A stretch of DNA of 64,000 bases, taken from NCBI GenBank assembly GCA_947311845.1, contig CAMZMU010000027.1:32131723-32195722 (forward strand), read 5' to 3'. The notes below the pieces were generated by a model. The model saw only the letters and a list, made by a program, of their open reading frames with translations. It did not search any database and was not told where the DNA came from. The translations under genes and the position numbers were made by a program. This DNA is from Poa pratensis. Lineage: Eukaryota > Streptophyta > Magnoliopsida > Poales > Poaceae. Shown in pieces: positions 23,453-36,721 of this stretch; position 1 is the stretch's first letter, and every line of letters begins with the position of its first letter.

Positions 23453-26400
23453 TGTGGTGACCCCGGACTAGCTGTCCGAAATACCCGATTATGCTCGACG
23501 CAACGATCCCGTGATCAGTCTGTCGTTGCACATAATCCGAACTGAATACCAAAGTTTACATCCATACAATACCGAGTTCAAAGTCTTACAAACCTGGCCA
23601 TACAGGCCTAATTATACATAGGTGCCTTCAAGGGCCAAACCATCTTTATTCAGCGGAAGCTACGGTAGTAGGGCTAAACCAACTCGACAACACCCGACAG
23701 GCAGCTGACTTATGAAGATCTTAGTTCGCATAGACGTCGCCGAACTCCTCTTCAACGTAGGGCTCCTCGAAATCTGGCTAAGACAATAGCCAGGGACGAA
23801 ACCAATATGAGTACATTTGATTGTACTCGCAAACTACCCCAACTTGAGTAGGCACTAGATTTTTATCTCTTAAAAACTTTTATTTGAAAAATCTTTAAAA
23901 ACCTTTTTAATAGAAAGGGGTGTGAAGAAGTTTATAACCTATCCTTTAAGAAAACACCATTTTAGCTGTTTCTCCGGAGCTCCTCCGGTATCCAACCATA
24001 ACCTGGTTATGGTTCCAAACCCCTCACCACCTCGTACCAACTCATTGGCACAGGTGGGAAATAACCCTTTCCAAGTCAATTTCCTCAACACAACTCCAGA
24101 GTTTGCAAAACTTTGCACATGCCTTAGTAGTTCTTCCCAACTGTCCATATCCGAGGACTCGGCTATTCGAATAGTTTTACCCTCTGCAGAGGTAGTACGC
24201 TTTTCCCACACCCATCCGGTCACTCATCGTGTCAGCCACGTCCCGCCATACCGGAGGTATGCGAAGTTGAGTTCCCGGCCATAGCCTGTCCTTTGCTCAT
24301 GCTAGTATAGGACCCTGCCGCTACGACACTTTCCACCGACACTCAAATCCTCAGAAACTAAGTGTGGGGACTCGTAGTTCTGCCCGGCGGACCCAAGGGA
24401 GCCCTTCAATCCTCTTCCTCCGACACATCCATACCGGCTTCCGGTAGACAACAATGAAGAGGACCCAGGTCAGGGGGTAGGTCCTCAGACCATCCCCTCA
24501 TGGAACGAGGTCATCCTCGTATTGAGGCATCCAGTACTAACACGAGCAAATTATATGACTACGCCCTTGCCCATATGTGGGTAAATGTGGTCGCACAGAT
24601 TTTCGGCTGGGGATGTAAGTACAAGGACACAATGTGCATTTTTTTTTCTTTCCCGAAACAACACCATTCTCTGGTTCTTCACCTTCGTACCGACCTTTCG
24701 GTACTTCACCTTCATTCAAGTATTTTCAAAAGGGGTTTTGAGTAAACATTGTTTTTCCCATCCTATAGTTGTAAAGTAGCTACCCTATATTTCTACATAG
24801 GGTGGCAAAATAGTTTTCATTGTTTTGAAAAAGGGGTTTTTCAAAAATCATCGATACTTTTGAACAACTCTTTTGATTAAAGTAGAAGTATATAAATGCA
24901 AGCTCAGTGAAGTAGCTTGCCTTGATCCACAAAGTGGTACTGATCCTGGTCTTCTGGTTCAATAAAACCTCCTTCCTCGATAAATCCGTCAACGGTATCG
25001 TCTAAACGTTAAACAATCAAAACAAACAATCACTATACTAGCTCAAGCATCAACACATCATAACAATCACAATGCTGCAAATAGCTACTGTATACATCAA
25101 GCAACACAAGGTGGTTTCAAATTGATTGAATTAAATTTTATTTAATTAATTTCAAACTAAGGCAGAAACTAGTTGTACACTAATTAATTCACCATTTAAT
25201 CTATGTTTGTCACAAAAATTCAAACTAAAATTCTATGGATAGCTACTGGTGTGTAGAAGATCACCCAATTGGTTTGGGATCATTTGGAGTTACAAAACTC
25301 CCTACACATCTGTTTTACTTCAGAAGGGTTTTAAACAAGTTTTAGCTACCAAACAAATTTGGTTGCTCCAAAAATTAAATCCTTTTAGGGGTATCTAACC
25401 TTGGTTGAGTGTGACCTAACAAAATTGGTTTTAGATCAATTGGATCTACCAACAGTTCACACTAATTGTTTTAGTGCAGAAGGGTGCACTGAAGTTCAAC
25501 CAAAGGCTAAGGATTTTATACTACTCAATTAATTCTACCAAAATTTGGGGAGCTAAAGGATCCTAATACAAAGCTACCAAAATTGGTTTCAAGTTATTTG
25601 GATTTATATAACTCCAGAAACAAATGGTTTAGTGTTTTAAACCTTCTGGAGCATTTTTACTAATACATTTTTATTATTTAATTAAATGGGGTGAGACCAC
25701 TTTGGTGAGTTTAAGAATTTCATAAGCTTTCCAGAACAGTTGAGTTTGATTTATTTGGATTCCTAGAACTCGAGATTTTGAATTTCTAAACTAGGTCCAG
25801 TACTGACTTATTCAGAGAAAAAGAATTTGGAAAATCATCTCCTCTGGATAATGTTTAAAACTATGACATGTGGGGTCGGGTGGTCAGTGACTCAGTGGAA
25901 AAATTCCCGCGTGTGGATAATGTTTAAAATGCTGACGGGTGGGTCCCGCTTGTCGGCGTGTAAACAAACGAAGCGGTATGCTACCGTTGGATATAGATCC
26001 AACGGCGCACAGTGGCCGCGAACGGCGTCAACCATAAATGGGCGGCGCCGCCGCGCCGGCGACGGTGACGAGCACGGATAGCTCACCTGAGAGCACGGGA
26101 GGTGGCGGAGATGATCGGAATCGACGGCGGAGGGAGTGGGGAGCTTCTGGGACAAGTTGCGCGTGCAGGGACGGCTCCAACCGTCGACGGCGTGCTCAGC
26201 TCCTCCTCCGCGGCCGTGCGCTAACTCCGGCGAGTCCTCCGCGACGCTGCTGTGCAAGAAACACCGGCAAATCGTGGCGGGTGAGCAAGGGAGTAATGGT
26301 GGTGCGGGCAGGGGCCAGAGAGAGAGCAGGGGAAGAGGGGTGCGACCTGGCCGTGGTCGACCTCTTCCTCGACGCGGCAGCGCACTGCCGTGCGTGTGCA

Positions 26401-27708
26401 CGGTGGCTGCAGGGGAAAGCTCGCCTTCCTGGCGATGCTCTGAGGTGAGGAGTGTGAGAGGGAGGTGGTGGAGGTGTGTGGAGAAGAGAGGGTGCGGGGG
26501 TGGGTTTTTATAGCGGCGCAGACGGTCGGCGTTTCCACGGCTCGGTGGAGGGGAGAGGGAGGTGATGGCGCTGGGTCCGGCTGAGGGCGCCAGAGGGGTT
26601 GCGGGGAGCGAGGGGGTGCTGCAGGAACGGTCAGTGGTCGAGGGGGACAGGGTAACGCGTGGGGCATCGATGCCGTGCTCGGCCGGCCATGGCGTGCGGC
26701 GAGCACGGGTGCGTGCGCTGGGGCCGGCTCGTGCGCGTGCAAGGCAGCAGAGGGGCAGAGGGGTTCGGACGCGACGCGGCGGAGGTGACTGGACCAGAGG
26801 GGAGAGGTGGGGCAGCACGAAGGCGTGCGGGCGTGCCGTGGACCTCGGCGTCGACGCGACGCACGGCGTGCTCTGGCGCGGACGTCGCACACGCCAGAGG
26901 GCTCTGCGGCGCTCAGGTCTCGTCGTGCAGAGGCGGAGGGGCTTGGGTGGTGTGGCGGGCACGGCGCGGCGTCGTCTCGGCGTCGCTTCAGCTCTGCCCG
27001 CGAGGTGACCCGTGCGGGAGCTTGCCAGGGACGGCAATGGCGTGGCGGCATCGCCTTGCCTCCTCTGGGGTCAACGAGCACGTTTCTTCTCCTTCCCTCG
27101 AGTGAGTGAGGTGAGGTGAGTGTGGAGATGCTGCTGGACAGCTCGATTTCTCAAAAACGAGCTCGAATTTGGAAGTTGAATTTCGGCTCAGAGATGAACA
27201 CAGTGGTGCTCGACATGTGTTCGATCTAATCCCTGAACCAAAACCAAATTTGAAATTTTGAAATTTCTTTTCATAATTTGTTTCCAAATATTTTTCCAGG
27301 GTTTGTGCCACCACTGGATGATTTAATTTGGTAGTGTAGTTTGAAGATTTTGATGGTTTTCCAAAGTTAAAGAAACATTTGGAAAATTTGAAAATAGGAT
27401 TTAGAATAGAATTTAAAATAGAGAGAGGAAAAGAATATGAGGGTAGAGTGGAAGTGATCACCATGTCACCCCACTGAAGTTTTGTTTTGAAGATCAAATT
27501 TTGATTTTCTTAAGAAGATAGAAAAAGTTTGTGTGACTTTTGTCACATTACTTTATGTGGGAAACAATTTGTTGTGCTTCTTTTCTTTGTTTTCAAATTT
27601 TTATTTTAAGGAAACACCACTCAAGCAAGCACACATAAAGTAACAGAAAATTTTTGTTGGCCCACATTTTTGACTAATAAAACAGGGTTACAGATTTGGG
27701 ATGTTACA
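23453..27708 (-). repeat. 3' LTR of the gypsy element (4,256 bp)
   Basis: Begins TGTGGTGACC and ends GATGTTACA. It is the left copy on the plus strand, hence the 3' LTR of the minus-strand element. It contains a GC-rich island (about 25980-27110) and an AT-rich part. The minus-strand TATAAAAA at plus 26505-26512 marks the U3/R transition. The long open frames in the GC island (25892-27037 minus, several on plus) are Pro/Arg/Ala-rich composition artefacts. Confidence 0.95.
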
Positions 27709-27710
27709 GA

Positions 27711-27723
27711 TCCTTCCCCCCTT
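27711..27723 (-). other. Polypurine tract of the gypsy element
   Basis: The minus strand reads AAGGGGGGAAGGA, two bases before the 3' LTR, the expected place for plus-strand priming. Confidence 0.85.
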
Positions 27724-27754
27724 AGAATAAATCTCGTCCCGAGATTTTCTAGGC

Positions 27755-30700
27755 TTAGGTGCTAAAGAGGTTGGGAAACTCGCTTCTAAGATAGTCCTCA
27801 CGTTCCCAAGTTGCTTCCTCTTCGGAATGATTAGTCCACTGGACTTTGTAAAACTTGATCTTGTTCCTCCGGGTGAGACGAATATCTTCGTCGAGAATTT
27901 TGACGGGCCTCTCACGATAAGTCAGGTCGCGGTTCAGGTCGATAGATTGATGGTCAACGTTCTTGAAAACGTCGGGCTGGTCAGGAACTTCAAGACACTT
28001 CCGGAGCAGGGAAATGTGAAAGACATCATGAAATTCCGATAATTCTGGGGGTAACTCTAACTGATAGGCTACTTCTCCGCGACGGGCAAGAATCTTGAAA
28101 GGTCCAATATATCTGGGTGCCAATTTTCCTTTGACATGGAAACGTTGCATCCCTTTGAGTGGTGTCACCCGAAGATAGACAAAATCTCCAGGTTGAAAAG
28201 TGACGTCACGCCGCTTGGGATCAGCATAACTTTTCTGACGGGATTGGGCTGTTTTGAGACGCTCACGGATAAGTTGGACTTGCTCCTCGGCTTCACGGAG
28301 GGTATCTGGTCCAAACACTTTTCCTTCTCCGGTCTCGGACCAGTTCAAGGTGTACGACACTTCTTTCCGTAAAGTGCTTCAAATGGGGCCATTTGCAGGC
28401 TAGATGATAACTATTGTTATAGGAAAACTCTGCAAATGGAAGGCAATCTTCCCATTTAGAGCCATAGGCTAGGACACATGCACGAAGCATATCTTCCAGA
28501 ATCTGGTTTACTCGCTCAGTCTGTCCTCCGGTCTGAGGGTGATAGGCTGTGCTGAATGATAAATGGGTTCCGAGGGCTTCATGAAGAGCTTTCCAGAATC
28601 GTGAGGTGAACTGCGTGCCTCTGTCAGATACAATCCTCTTAGGCACTCCGTGCAGGCTTACTATTCTGGAAATATACAAGTCTGCTAACTGGTTCCCTCT
28701 ATAAGTGGTGTTGACCGGAATGAAATGGGCAACCTTGGTCAATCGGTCGACTATGACCCAGATTGAATCATGGCCTCGGTTTGACCTAGGAAGTCCGGTA
28801 ATGAAATCCATTCCAATTTCATCCCATTTCCACTCGGGGGTCTTAAGGGGTTGGAGCAATCCGGCAGGGCGCTGATGCTCTGCTTTGACTCGCTGACAAT
28901 TATCACACTTGGCCACGAAAGATCCAATTTCCCGCTTCATTCCATGCCACCAAAACTTCTCACGAAGATCTTGGTACATCTTGGTTCCTCCGGGGTGGAT
29001 CGAGTATGGGGTATTGTGGGCTTCTTTCAGGATTAGACCTTTAAGTTCCTTATCATCGGGCACACATAGGCGTCCTTTGAATCTCAGAACTCCTTCAGCA
29101 TCTATGGCAAAACCAGGTGCTTTATCAAGGGGTACCTTTTTCTTAATACCTTCAATACTCTCATGACCCTTCTGGGCTTCTTTGATTTGGTCCAACAGGG
29201 TTGGGGCTAACTCCAGGTTGGCAAGATATCCATAGCTAACCAATTCAAGTCCGAAATCTTCGAACTCCTTAAATAAGGTTGGCTGCTCTGCTTGGATTAG
29301 GGTATTCAGGGTGCATGGCTTCCGGCTTAGGGCATCGGCTACCACATTGGCTTTTCCGGGATGGTAATGAATTCCGACATCATAGTCCTTAATCAATTCC
29401 ATCCACCTTCTCTGCCTCAGATTCAACTCCTTCTGAGTGAAAATGTACTTCAGGCTTTTGTGATCTGTGTAGACCTCACAACGATGACCCACAAGATAGG
29501 GTCGCCATGTTTTCAAAGCAAAAACCACTGCTGCTAACTCCAGGTCATGGGTTGGGTAATTCTCCTCATGCGGTCGCAACTGTCGAGACAGGTACGACAC
29601 AACTTTTCCTTCTTGCATCAGAACGCAACCAAGTCCGAGACGTGAAGCATCACAGTACACGTCGAAACTCTTGGTGACGTCTGGCATGACTAGGATTGGG
29701 GCTGAAGTCAGTCTCTTCTTCAGTTCCTGAAAACTATCTTCACACTTCTGGGTCCATTCAAACTTCTTATCCTTCTTCAACAGCTGGGTCATGGGTTTGG
29801 CTATACTGGAGAATCCTTCAACGAACTTGCGGTAGTAACCGGCTAGTCCGAGAAAACTTCGGATTTCCGTTACACTGGTAGGTGATTTCCAGTCTAGAAT
29901 GGCTTTGATTTTCTCGGGGTCAACAGAGATTCCTCCTGCGGACACAACATGTCCGAGGAATGCCACTTCACTTAGCCAAAATTCACACTTACTAAATTTG
30001 GCATATAGTTTGTGTTCTCTGAGGGTCTCCAAAACCAAACGCAGATGTTCAGCATGCTCTTCTTCAGTCTTGGAGTAGATAAGGATATCATCAATGAAGA
30101 CAACCACGAACTTGTCGAGGTACTCCATGAAAATCTTATTCATGAGATTCATGAAATAAGCTGGGGCATTGGTCAAGCCAAAGGACATAACGGTGTATTC
30201 AAACAATCCGTACCGGGTGGTGAAGGCGGTCTTGGGAATGTCAGACTCTCGAATCTTCAACTGGTGGTAACCCGTCCGAAGATCGATCTTAGAAAAGACT
30301 CGGGCTCCGTTCATCTGATCGAACAGATCCTCGATCTTGGGCAGGGGTACTTGTTCTTGATGGTTACATCATTGAGCTTGCGATAATCCACACACAGGCG
30401 TGTGGTACCGTCTCTTTTGTCCACGAAGATGATAGGTGATCCCCAAGGTGATGCGCTTGGGCGAATCAAACCTTTACTGAGCTGATCAGCTAACTGCTTC
30501 TTCAATTCCACCAGTTCTTCTGGATTCATCCGGTAGGGTTTCTGAGATATAGGGGATGTTCCAGGAATAAGTTCAATCACGAACTCAATATCCCGGTCTG
30601 GCGGCATACCAGGCAATTCCTTCGGAAAAACATCCTTGAATAGATGGACCACACGGATCTCATCTAGGGTTGGTTGGGCTATGCCTTCATGACAGCAGGG

Positions 30701-32269
30701 TTGGGATTCGTTGGCTTGTGAAGCATACTCCACTTCAGTTCCTTCGTCTGTGGTGAGAGATACGGCTCTTCTGGCACAGTCGATACGACCATGATACTTT
30801 GCTAACCAATTCATGCCCAGTATGACATCTATGCCTTGGGTTCCTAGAATGATTAGATCGGCTGGAAAGTTTTCTCCTTTGATCTCAAGAGAGACGTCGG
30901 GACAAAACAGCTTGGTCTCTACTAGGAACTCTGGGGTTTGTATAAGCAGGGGTTTGGACAAGAGGTTCCCGACTAGACCTCCCTTAACAACAAACTCCTT
31001 GGTAACAAAGGAATGGGTAGCACCAGAATCAAACAGGACAGTGGCAGGTACTGAGTTGACAAGGAACGTACCCAGCACAACATCTGGCGCTTCCTGGGCT
31101 TCTTCAGTGTTGATGTGGTTCAGACGGCCTCTTGCAACAGCAGCATTGCCACGGGGTGCAGCATTCTTGCCATTTCCATTCCCATTTCGGCCTTGTCCAG
31201 GATTAGGTGCAGGGGCATTGGGGCGTGGAGCATTCCTCTTGGGATTGGGGCAGTCTCGGGAGTAATGACCCTTGTTGCCGCATTCAAAGCAGACAACGCT
31301 GGCAGTAGGGGTAAAAGTGTTGGTGTTTCCTCCGGGACGATTGTTGCCATTGGGGCGGTAGTTGTTGTTGATGTTTGGGCGGGGGACATTGTTGTTGCTG
31401 TTGGGACGGTTGGGATAGTTGGGACGTGGAGCTGGGGGTGGTCGATAAACTGGCTTGGGTGCTGGCTGGAAGGTGCGGGGTTTCTGACTGCTGGAACCTT
31501 CCTGAATATTCATCCTTCTCTTGCGGCCTTCAAACATGGACTTGCGCTTGGTCTCCAGCTGAATGGCCTTGTCCACAAGTGACTCCAGATCACGGAAGTC
31601 CTGGACAACCAAGGCACATTGCATCTCATCATGGAGTCCATTCAGAAAACGCTCCATCTTCTTCTTCTCCGTGTCGGTATCTTCAGGAGCATACCGAGCA
31701 AGATCGGTAAACTCATCCAGGTAACCAACCACATCTCTGCCTGCCTGCCTTAGCTTACGGAACTCATCCTTCTTCCTCTCGATAAGACCGCTAGAGATGA
31801 ACTTCTTGCGGAATTTGTCCTTGAACTCCTCCCAGGTAATGACATGACCTGCGTGCTGGAGGGTCTTGGTAGTCTCCCACCAAGCTCTTGCGGGTCCAGC
31901 AAGGTAGTGGGTAGCATACAGGACCTTCTCATTCTCTCCCACCGAGGCAACTTCCAGGTCGTTCTCAATAGTGCGGATCCAGTCATCTGCTTCCAGGGGG
32001 TGAAGTCCCTTGGAATAGGTGGGCGGTGTGGTCTTCTGGAAGTCACTCAGGGTAGAGCGTTGATTTCCACCCTCGTCGCCATTTCCATTGCCACCATTGT
32101 GGTTCTGGTTGGCGTGGGCAGCGGCAAGTTGCTGCAGGGCGGCGAGATGAGCTTGACGCTCTTCCCGGGCAGCTTGGCGATCCTCCATGATGATCGCAAG
32201 CAGTTGAGCAGCGGTGGGTTCTGGCGGTGGTGGTGGTGCCGCGTGCTGGTTGTGGCGAGTGTTCGTCAT
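27755..32269 (-). CDS. Gypsy gag-pol polyprotein, interrupted by three single-base losses
   Basis: ATG 32269 opens gag. A retrotrans_gag domain ([12 protein letters not shown]) leads to a CCHC knuckle ([14 protein letters not shown], about residues 326-340). The aspartic protease DSGATHSF follows near 413, then reverse transcriptase (FIDDILIY, near 721), RNase H ([10 protein letters not shown]) and integrase (HHCC zinc finger, catalytic core with GMDF and SDRGTQF). The chromodomain-like tail ([19 protein letters not shown]) comes just before stop 27755. The family product is about 1,505 residues and drives copy-out transposition. The frame is lost at plus 30344-30347 (RT start), about 28403 and about 28349 (integrase C-terminal region). 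Each is explained by one missing base, and total length fits a multiple of three with three bases added. As written it cannot encode a full polyprotein. Confidence 0.92.
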
Positions 32270-32537
32270 CCTGGAATAGATACGATATAAGAGGCAAGGC
32301 AAAGAGGCTTTGGCTAACGATGAAGTCACAAAGGGGGTGGTTGATGAAACACTAGTCAAACAAGACCATCACATTTATTCAACACAATCATCACATCAAG
32401 GAGTTCACACATCAAGCTTACAACATCCTACTACACCTAATGTACATACTACATGATTTCACTAGGAACCATCACACACACTCTACTCGCATAGGGGGGG
32501 GTCGACACAGTCCTAAGGTAGTGCTCTCGTCGCTCAA

Positions 32538-33391
32538 CTACTGAGGTGGAACCCCAGGCTCGACGACCTCAACGTCTGAGTCGTAGGGTGGCTCCTCGGG
32601 ATCCTCCTCCTCGAGAACTGGCTCAGACGGCTCCTCCTCCTCGTCAACTAACTCCTCCTCGTCGTCCTCCTCCTCGTAATCCATCTCCTCAAGGTAGTCC
32701 TCATCATCACTGATGAAGGCACTGTTCTCCTTGCGGAGATCCTCGCCCTCCTCCTCCATCTCGTTCGCCTGCTGCTCCATCTCGTCTATCATCTCGTTCT
32801 GCTCTGCTACCGTCTTGCGGAGCCTGACGATAGACCTCCTCTGACGGGCCAGCTTCAGGCGGAGATTATCATTCTCCCACTTTAGCTGGGTCTCACGGTC
32901 TCGGGCATCGTCGAGGGAGCTACGCTGGAAGTGAACCTTGAGTCTAGCATCGCGCAGGTTCTCCTGGGTGTCGTGAAGTAGCACCTCCATGTCGGTGATG
33001 TACTCGCCGAAGAGAGTGTGCTGCGCGGGGTAGGTGGGGTTTCCATCGTCGTCACGCCTTCCGAAGTACTGGAACGAGTGCCCACCAGCTCGTCCTTGTG
33101 CTCCTCACAAAGGCGGGCTAGTAGCCTCTGCATAACTCGGGTCAGACCGTCAACCCAAGTAGTGTCCATCGTGGAGTAGACCAAGTCCTTGGAACGGGGT
33201 GGCTGAATCCTGCCTCGGACGGACGACTTGATGAGCCAGGACAGGTTCCCATTACCGAGGGAATCGACCTGAGTTCCCTCAAACTCTGGAACAGGGCGTC
33301 CCAAAATCTGGCTCAACTCGTACAGGTCCTGCTCGAACATCAGCAGGCCGTCCTTCCTAACTTGGACGAACTCGGTGACGTTGGGTGCCAT
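32538..33391 (-). CDS. Extra ORF between 5' LTR and gag of the gypsy element
   Basis: A protein of about 284 residues lies upstream of gag on the same strand, ending 268 nt before the gag ATG. The first part (MAPNVTEFVQVRKDGLLMFE) is mixed. The middle is a predicted coiled coil rich in Arg/Glu/Gln (RRSIVRLRKTVAEQNEMIDE). The C-terminal 60 residues are extremely acidic. The frame shifts at the CCC run 33081-33083; adding one base joins two clearly coding halves (HSFQYFGRRDDDGNPTYPAQ follows the break). I do not recognise the family. Extra ORFs upstream of gag are known in some Tat/Ogre gypsy lineages, but I know of no defined role for this one. Confidence 0.7.
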
Positions 33392-33644
33392 CTACAAATT
33401 TTAAGCAAAATTTTAAGTTAGTTAGGTGACATGAGTACATAATGTAAACTTTAATGGAGTAGCAAGTGTGCAAAATTTTAAGGGTTGAAGAAAAGACAAC
33501 TCTTAATGAGTATAAGGTGTTTGGCATAAATGGGAGGTTTAGGGAGATAAGAAATTTTCAAAAATACTTCATTCCTTTGTTTTAGAAATTCACTTTTGTA
33601 ACTTCTAGCTAACGCCCATGTTAACTAAGGTCTCCTAAAGTCAG

Positions 33645-33660
33645 GATGGCTCTGATACCA
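33645..33660 (-). other. Primer-binding site, initiator tRNA-Met
   Basis: The minus strand reads TGGTATCAGAGCCATC, four bases inside the 5' LTR. TGGTATCAGAGC is complementary to the 3' end of plant initiator tRNA-Met, the usual minus-strand primer for this clade. Confidence 0.92.
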
Positions 33661-34150
33661 GCTCTGTGGTGACCCCGGACTAGCTGTCCGAAATACCCGA
33701 TTATGCTCGACGCAACGATCCCGTGATCAGTCTGTCGTTGCACATAATCCGAACTGAATACAAAGTTTACATCCATACAATACCGAGTTCAAAGTCTTAC
33801 AAACCTGGCCATACAGGCCTAATTATACATAGGTGCCTTCAAGGGCCAAACCATCTTTATTCAGCGGAAGCTACGGTAGTAGGGCTAAACCAACTCGACA
33901 ACACCCGACAGGCAGCTGACTTATGAAGATCTTAGTTCGCATAGACGTCGCCGAACTCCTCTTCAACGTAGGGCTCCTCGAAATCTGGCTAAGACAATAG
34001 CCAGGGACGAAACCAATATGAGTACATTTGATTGTACTCGCAAACTACCCCAACTTGAGTAGGCACTAGATTTTTATCTCTTAAAAACTTTTATTTGAAA
34101 AATCTTTAAAAACCTTTTTAATAGAAAGGGGGTGAGAAGAAGTTTATAAC

Positions 34151-34369
34151 CTATCCTTTAAGAAAACACCATTTTAGCTGTTTCTCCGGAGCTCCTCCGG
34201 TATCCAACCATAACCTGGTTATGGTTCCAAACCCCTCACCACCTCGTACCAACTCATTGGCACAGGTGGGAAATAACCCTTTCCAAGTCAATTTCCTCAA
34301 CACAACTCCAGAGTTTGCAAAACTTTGCACATGCCTTAGTAGTTCTTCCCAACTGTCCATATCCGAGGA
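34151..34369 (-). CDS. Small unrecognised ORF in the U5 region of the LTR
   Basis: From ATG 34361 the minus strand encodes about 70 residues (MDSWEELLRHVQSFANSGVV at the start). An upstream GTG-type frame extends it to 94. The composition looks protein-like rather than low-complexity. The same ORF is present in the 3' LTR (23939-24223). It lies downstream of the LTR TATA box, so it would be in the transcript leader. No family recognised; it may be a captured gene remnant or chance. Confidence 0.25.
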   Translation of the reverse strand, partial: SSDMDSWEELLRHVQSFANSGVVLRKLTWKGLFPTCANELVRGGEGFGTITRLWLDTGGAPEKQLKWCFLKG

Positions 34370-36713
34370 CTCGGCTATTCGAATAGTTTTACCCTCTGCA
34401 GAGGTAGTACGCTTTTCCCACACCCATCCGGTCACTCATCGTGTCAGCCACGTCCCGCCATACCGGAGGTATGCGAAGTTGAGTTCCCGGCCATAGCCTG
34501 TCCTTTGCTCATGCTAGTATAGGACCCTGCCGCTACGACACTTTCCACCGACACTCAAATCCTCAGAAACTAAGTGTGGGGACTCGTAGTTCTGCCCGGC
34601 GGACCCAAGGGAGCCCTTCAATCCTCTTCCTCCGACACATCCATACCGGCTTCCGGTAGACAACAATGAAGAGGACCCAGGTCAGGGGGTAGGTCCTCAG
34701 ACCATCCCCTCATGGAACGAGGTCATCCTCGCTATTGAGGCATCCAGTACTAACACGAGCAAATTATATGACTACGCCCTTGCCCATATGTGGGTAAATG
34801 TGGTCGCACAGATTTTCGGCTGGGGATGTAAGTACAAGGACACAATGTGCATTTTTTTTTCTTCCCGAAACAACACCATTCTCTGGTTCTTCACCTTCGT
34901 ACCGACCTTTCGGTACTTCACCTTCATTCAAGTATTTTCAAAAGGGGTTTTGAGTAAACATTGTTTTTCCCATCCTATAGTTGTAAAGTAGCTACCTATA
35001 TTTCTACATAGGGTGGCAAAATAGTTTTCATTGTTTTGAAAAAGGGGTTTTTCAAAAATCATCGATACTTTTGAACAACTCTTTTGATTAAAGTAGAAGT
35101 ATATAAATGCAAGCTCAGTGAAGTAGCTTGCCTTGATCCACAAAGTGGTACTGATCCTGGTCTTCTGGTTCAATAAAACCTCCTTCCTCGATAAATCCGT
35201 CAACGGTATCGTCTAAACGTTAAACAATCAAAACAAACAATCACTATACTAGCTCAAGCATCAACACATCATAACAATCACAATGCTGCAAATAGCTACT
35301 GTATACATCAAGCAACACAAGGTGGTTTCAAATTGATTGAATTAAATTTTATTTAATTAATTTCAAACTAAGGCAGAAACTAGTTGTACACTAATTAATT
35401 CACCATTTAATCTATGTTTGTCACAAAAATTCAAACTAAAATTCTATGGATAGCTACTGGTGTGTAGAAGATCACCCAATTGGTTTGGGATCATTTGGAG
35501 TTACAAAACTCCCTACACATCTGTTTTACTTCAGAAGGGTTTTAAACAAGTTTTAGCTACCAAACAAATTTGGTTGCTCCAAAAATTAAATCCTTTTAGG
35601 GGTATCTAACCTTGGTTGAGTGTGACCTAACAAAATTGGTTTTAGATCAATTGGATCTACCAACAGTTCACACTAATTGTTTTAGTGCAGAAGGGTGCAC
35701 TGAAGTTCAACCAAAGGCTAAGGATTTTATACTACTCAATTAATTCTACCAAAATTTGGGGAGCTAAAGGATCCTAATACAAAGCTACCAAAATTGGTTT
35801 CAAGTTATTTGGATTTATATAACTCCAGAAACAAATGGTTTAGTGTTTTAAACCTTCTGGAGCATTTTTACTAATACATTTTTATTATTTAATTAAATGG
35901 GGTGAGACCACTTTGGTGAGTTTAAGAATTTCATAAGCTTTCCAGAACAGTTGAGTTTGATTTATTTGGATTCCTAGAACTCGAGATTTTGAATTTCTAA
36001 ACTAGGTCCAGTACTGACTTATTCAGAGAAAAAATTTGGAAAATCATCTCCTCTGGATAATGTTTAAAACTATGACATGTGGGGTCGGGTGGTCAGTGAC
36101 TCAGTGGAAAAATTCCCGCGTGTGGATAATGTTTAAAATGCTGACGGGTGGGTCCCGCTTGTCGGCGTGTAAACAAACGAAGCGGTATGCTACCGTTGGA
36201 TATAGATCCAACGGCGCACAGTGGCCGCGAACGGCGTCAACCATAAATGGGCGGCGCCGCCGCGCCGGCGACGGTGACGAGCACGGATAGCTCACCTGAG
36301 AGCACGGGAGGTGGCGGAGATGATCGGAATCGACGGCGGAGGGAGTGGGGAGCTTCTGGGACAAGTTGCGCGTGCAGGGACGGCTCCAACCGTCGACGGC
36401 GTGCTCAGCTCCTCCTCCGCGGCCGTGCGCTAACTCCGGCGAGTCCTCCGCGACGCTGCTGTGCAAGAAACACCGGCAAATCGTGGCGGGTGAGCAAGGG
36501 AGTAATGGTGGTGCGGGCAGGGGCCAGAGAGAGAGCAGGGGAAGAGGGGTGCGACCTGGCCGTGGTCGACCTCTTCCTCGACGCGGCAGCGCACTGCCGT
36601 GCGTGTGCACGGTGGCTGCAGGGGAAAGCTCGCCTTCCTGGCGATGCTCTGAGGTGAGGAGTGTGAGAGGGAGGTGGTGGAGGTGTGTGGAGAAGAGAGG
36701 GTGCGGGGGTGGG

Positions 36714-36721
36714 TTTTTATA
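36714..36721 (-). promoter_or_regulatory. TATA box of the gypsy 5' LTR
   Basis: The minus strand reads CGCTATAAAAACCC. It is the only strong TATA-like motif noticed at a U3-like distance (1.2 kb) from the LTR start. Transcription would begin roughly 30 bp lower, leaving a leader of about 3 kb before the primer-binding site. Confidence 0.5.

Noticed and set aside
25892..27037. 381-codon minus-strand frame in the LTR (396 codons in the other copy)
   Set aside because: Pro/Arg/Ala low-complexity in a GC-rich island. The frame differs between the two LTRs because of an indel, and no domain is visible.
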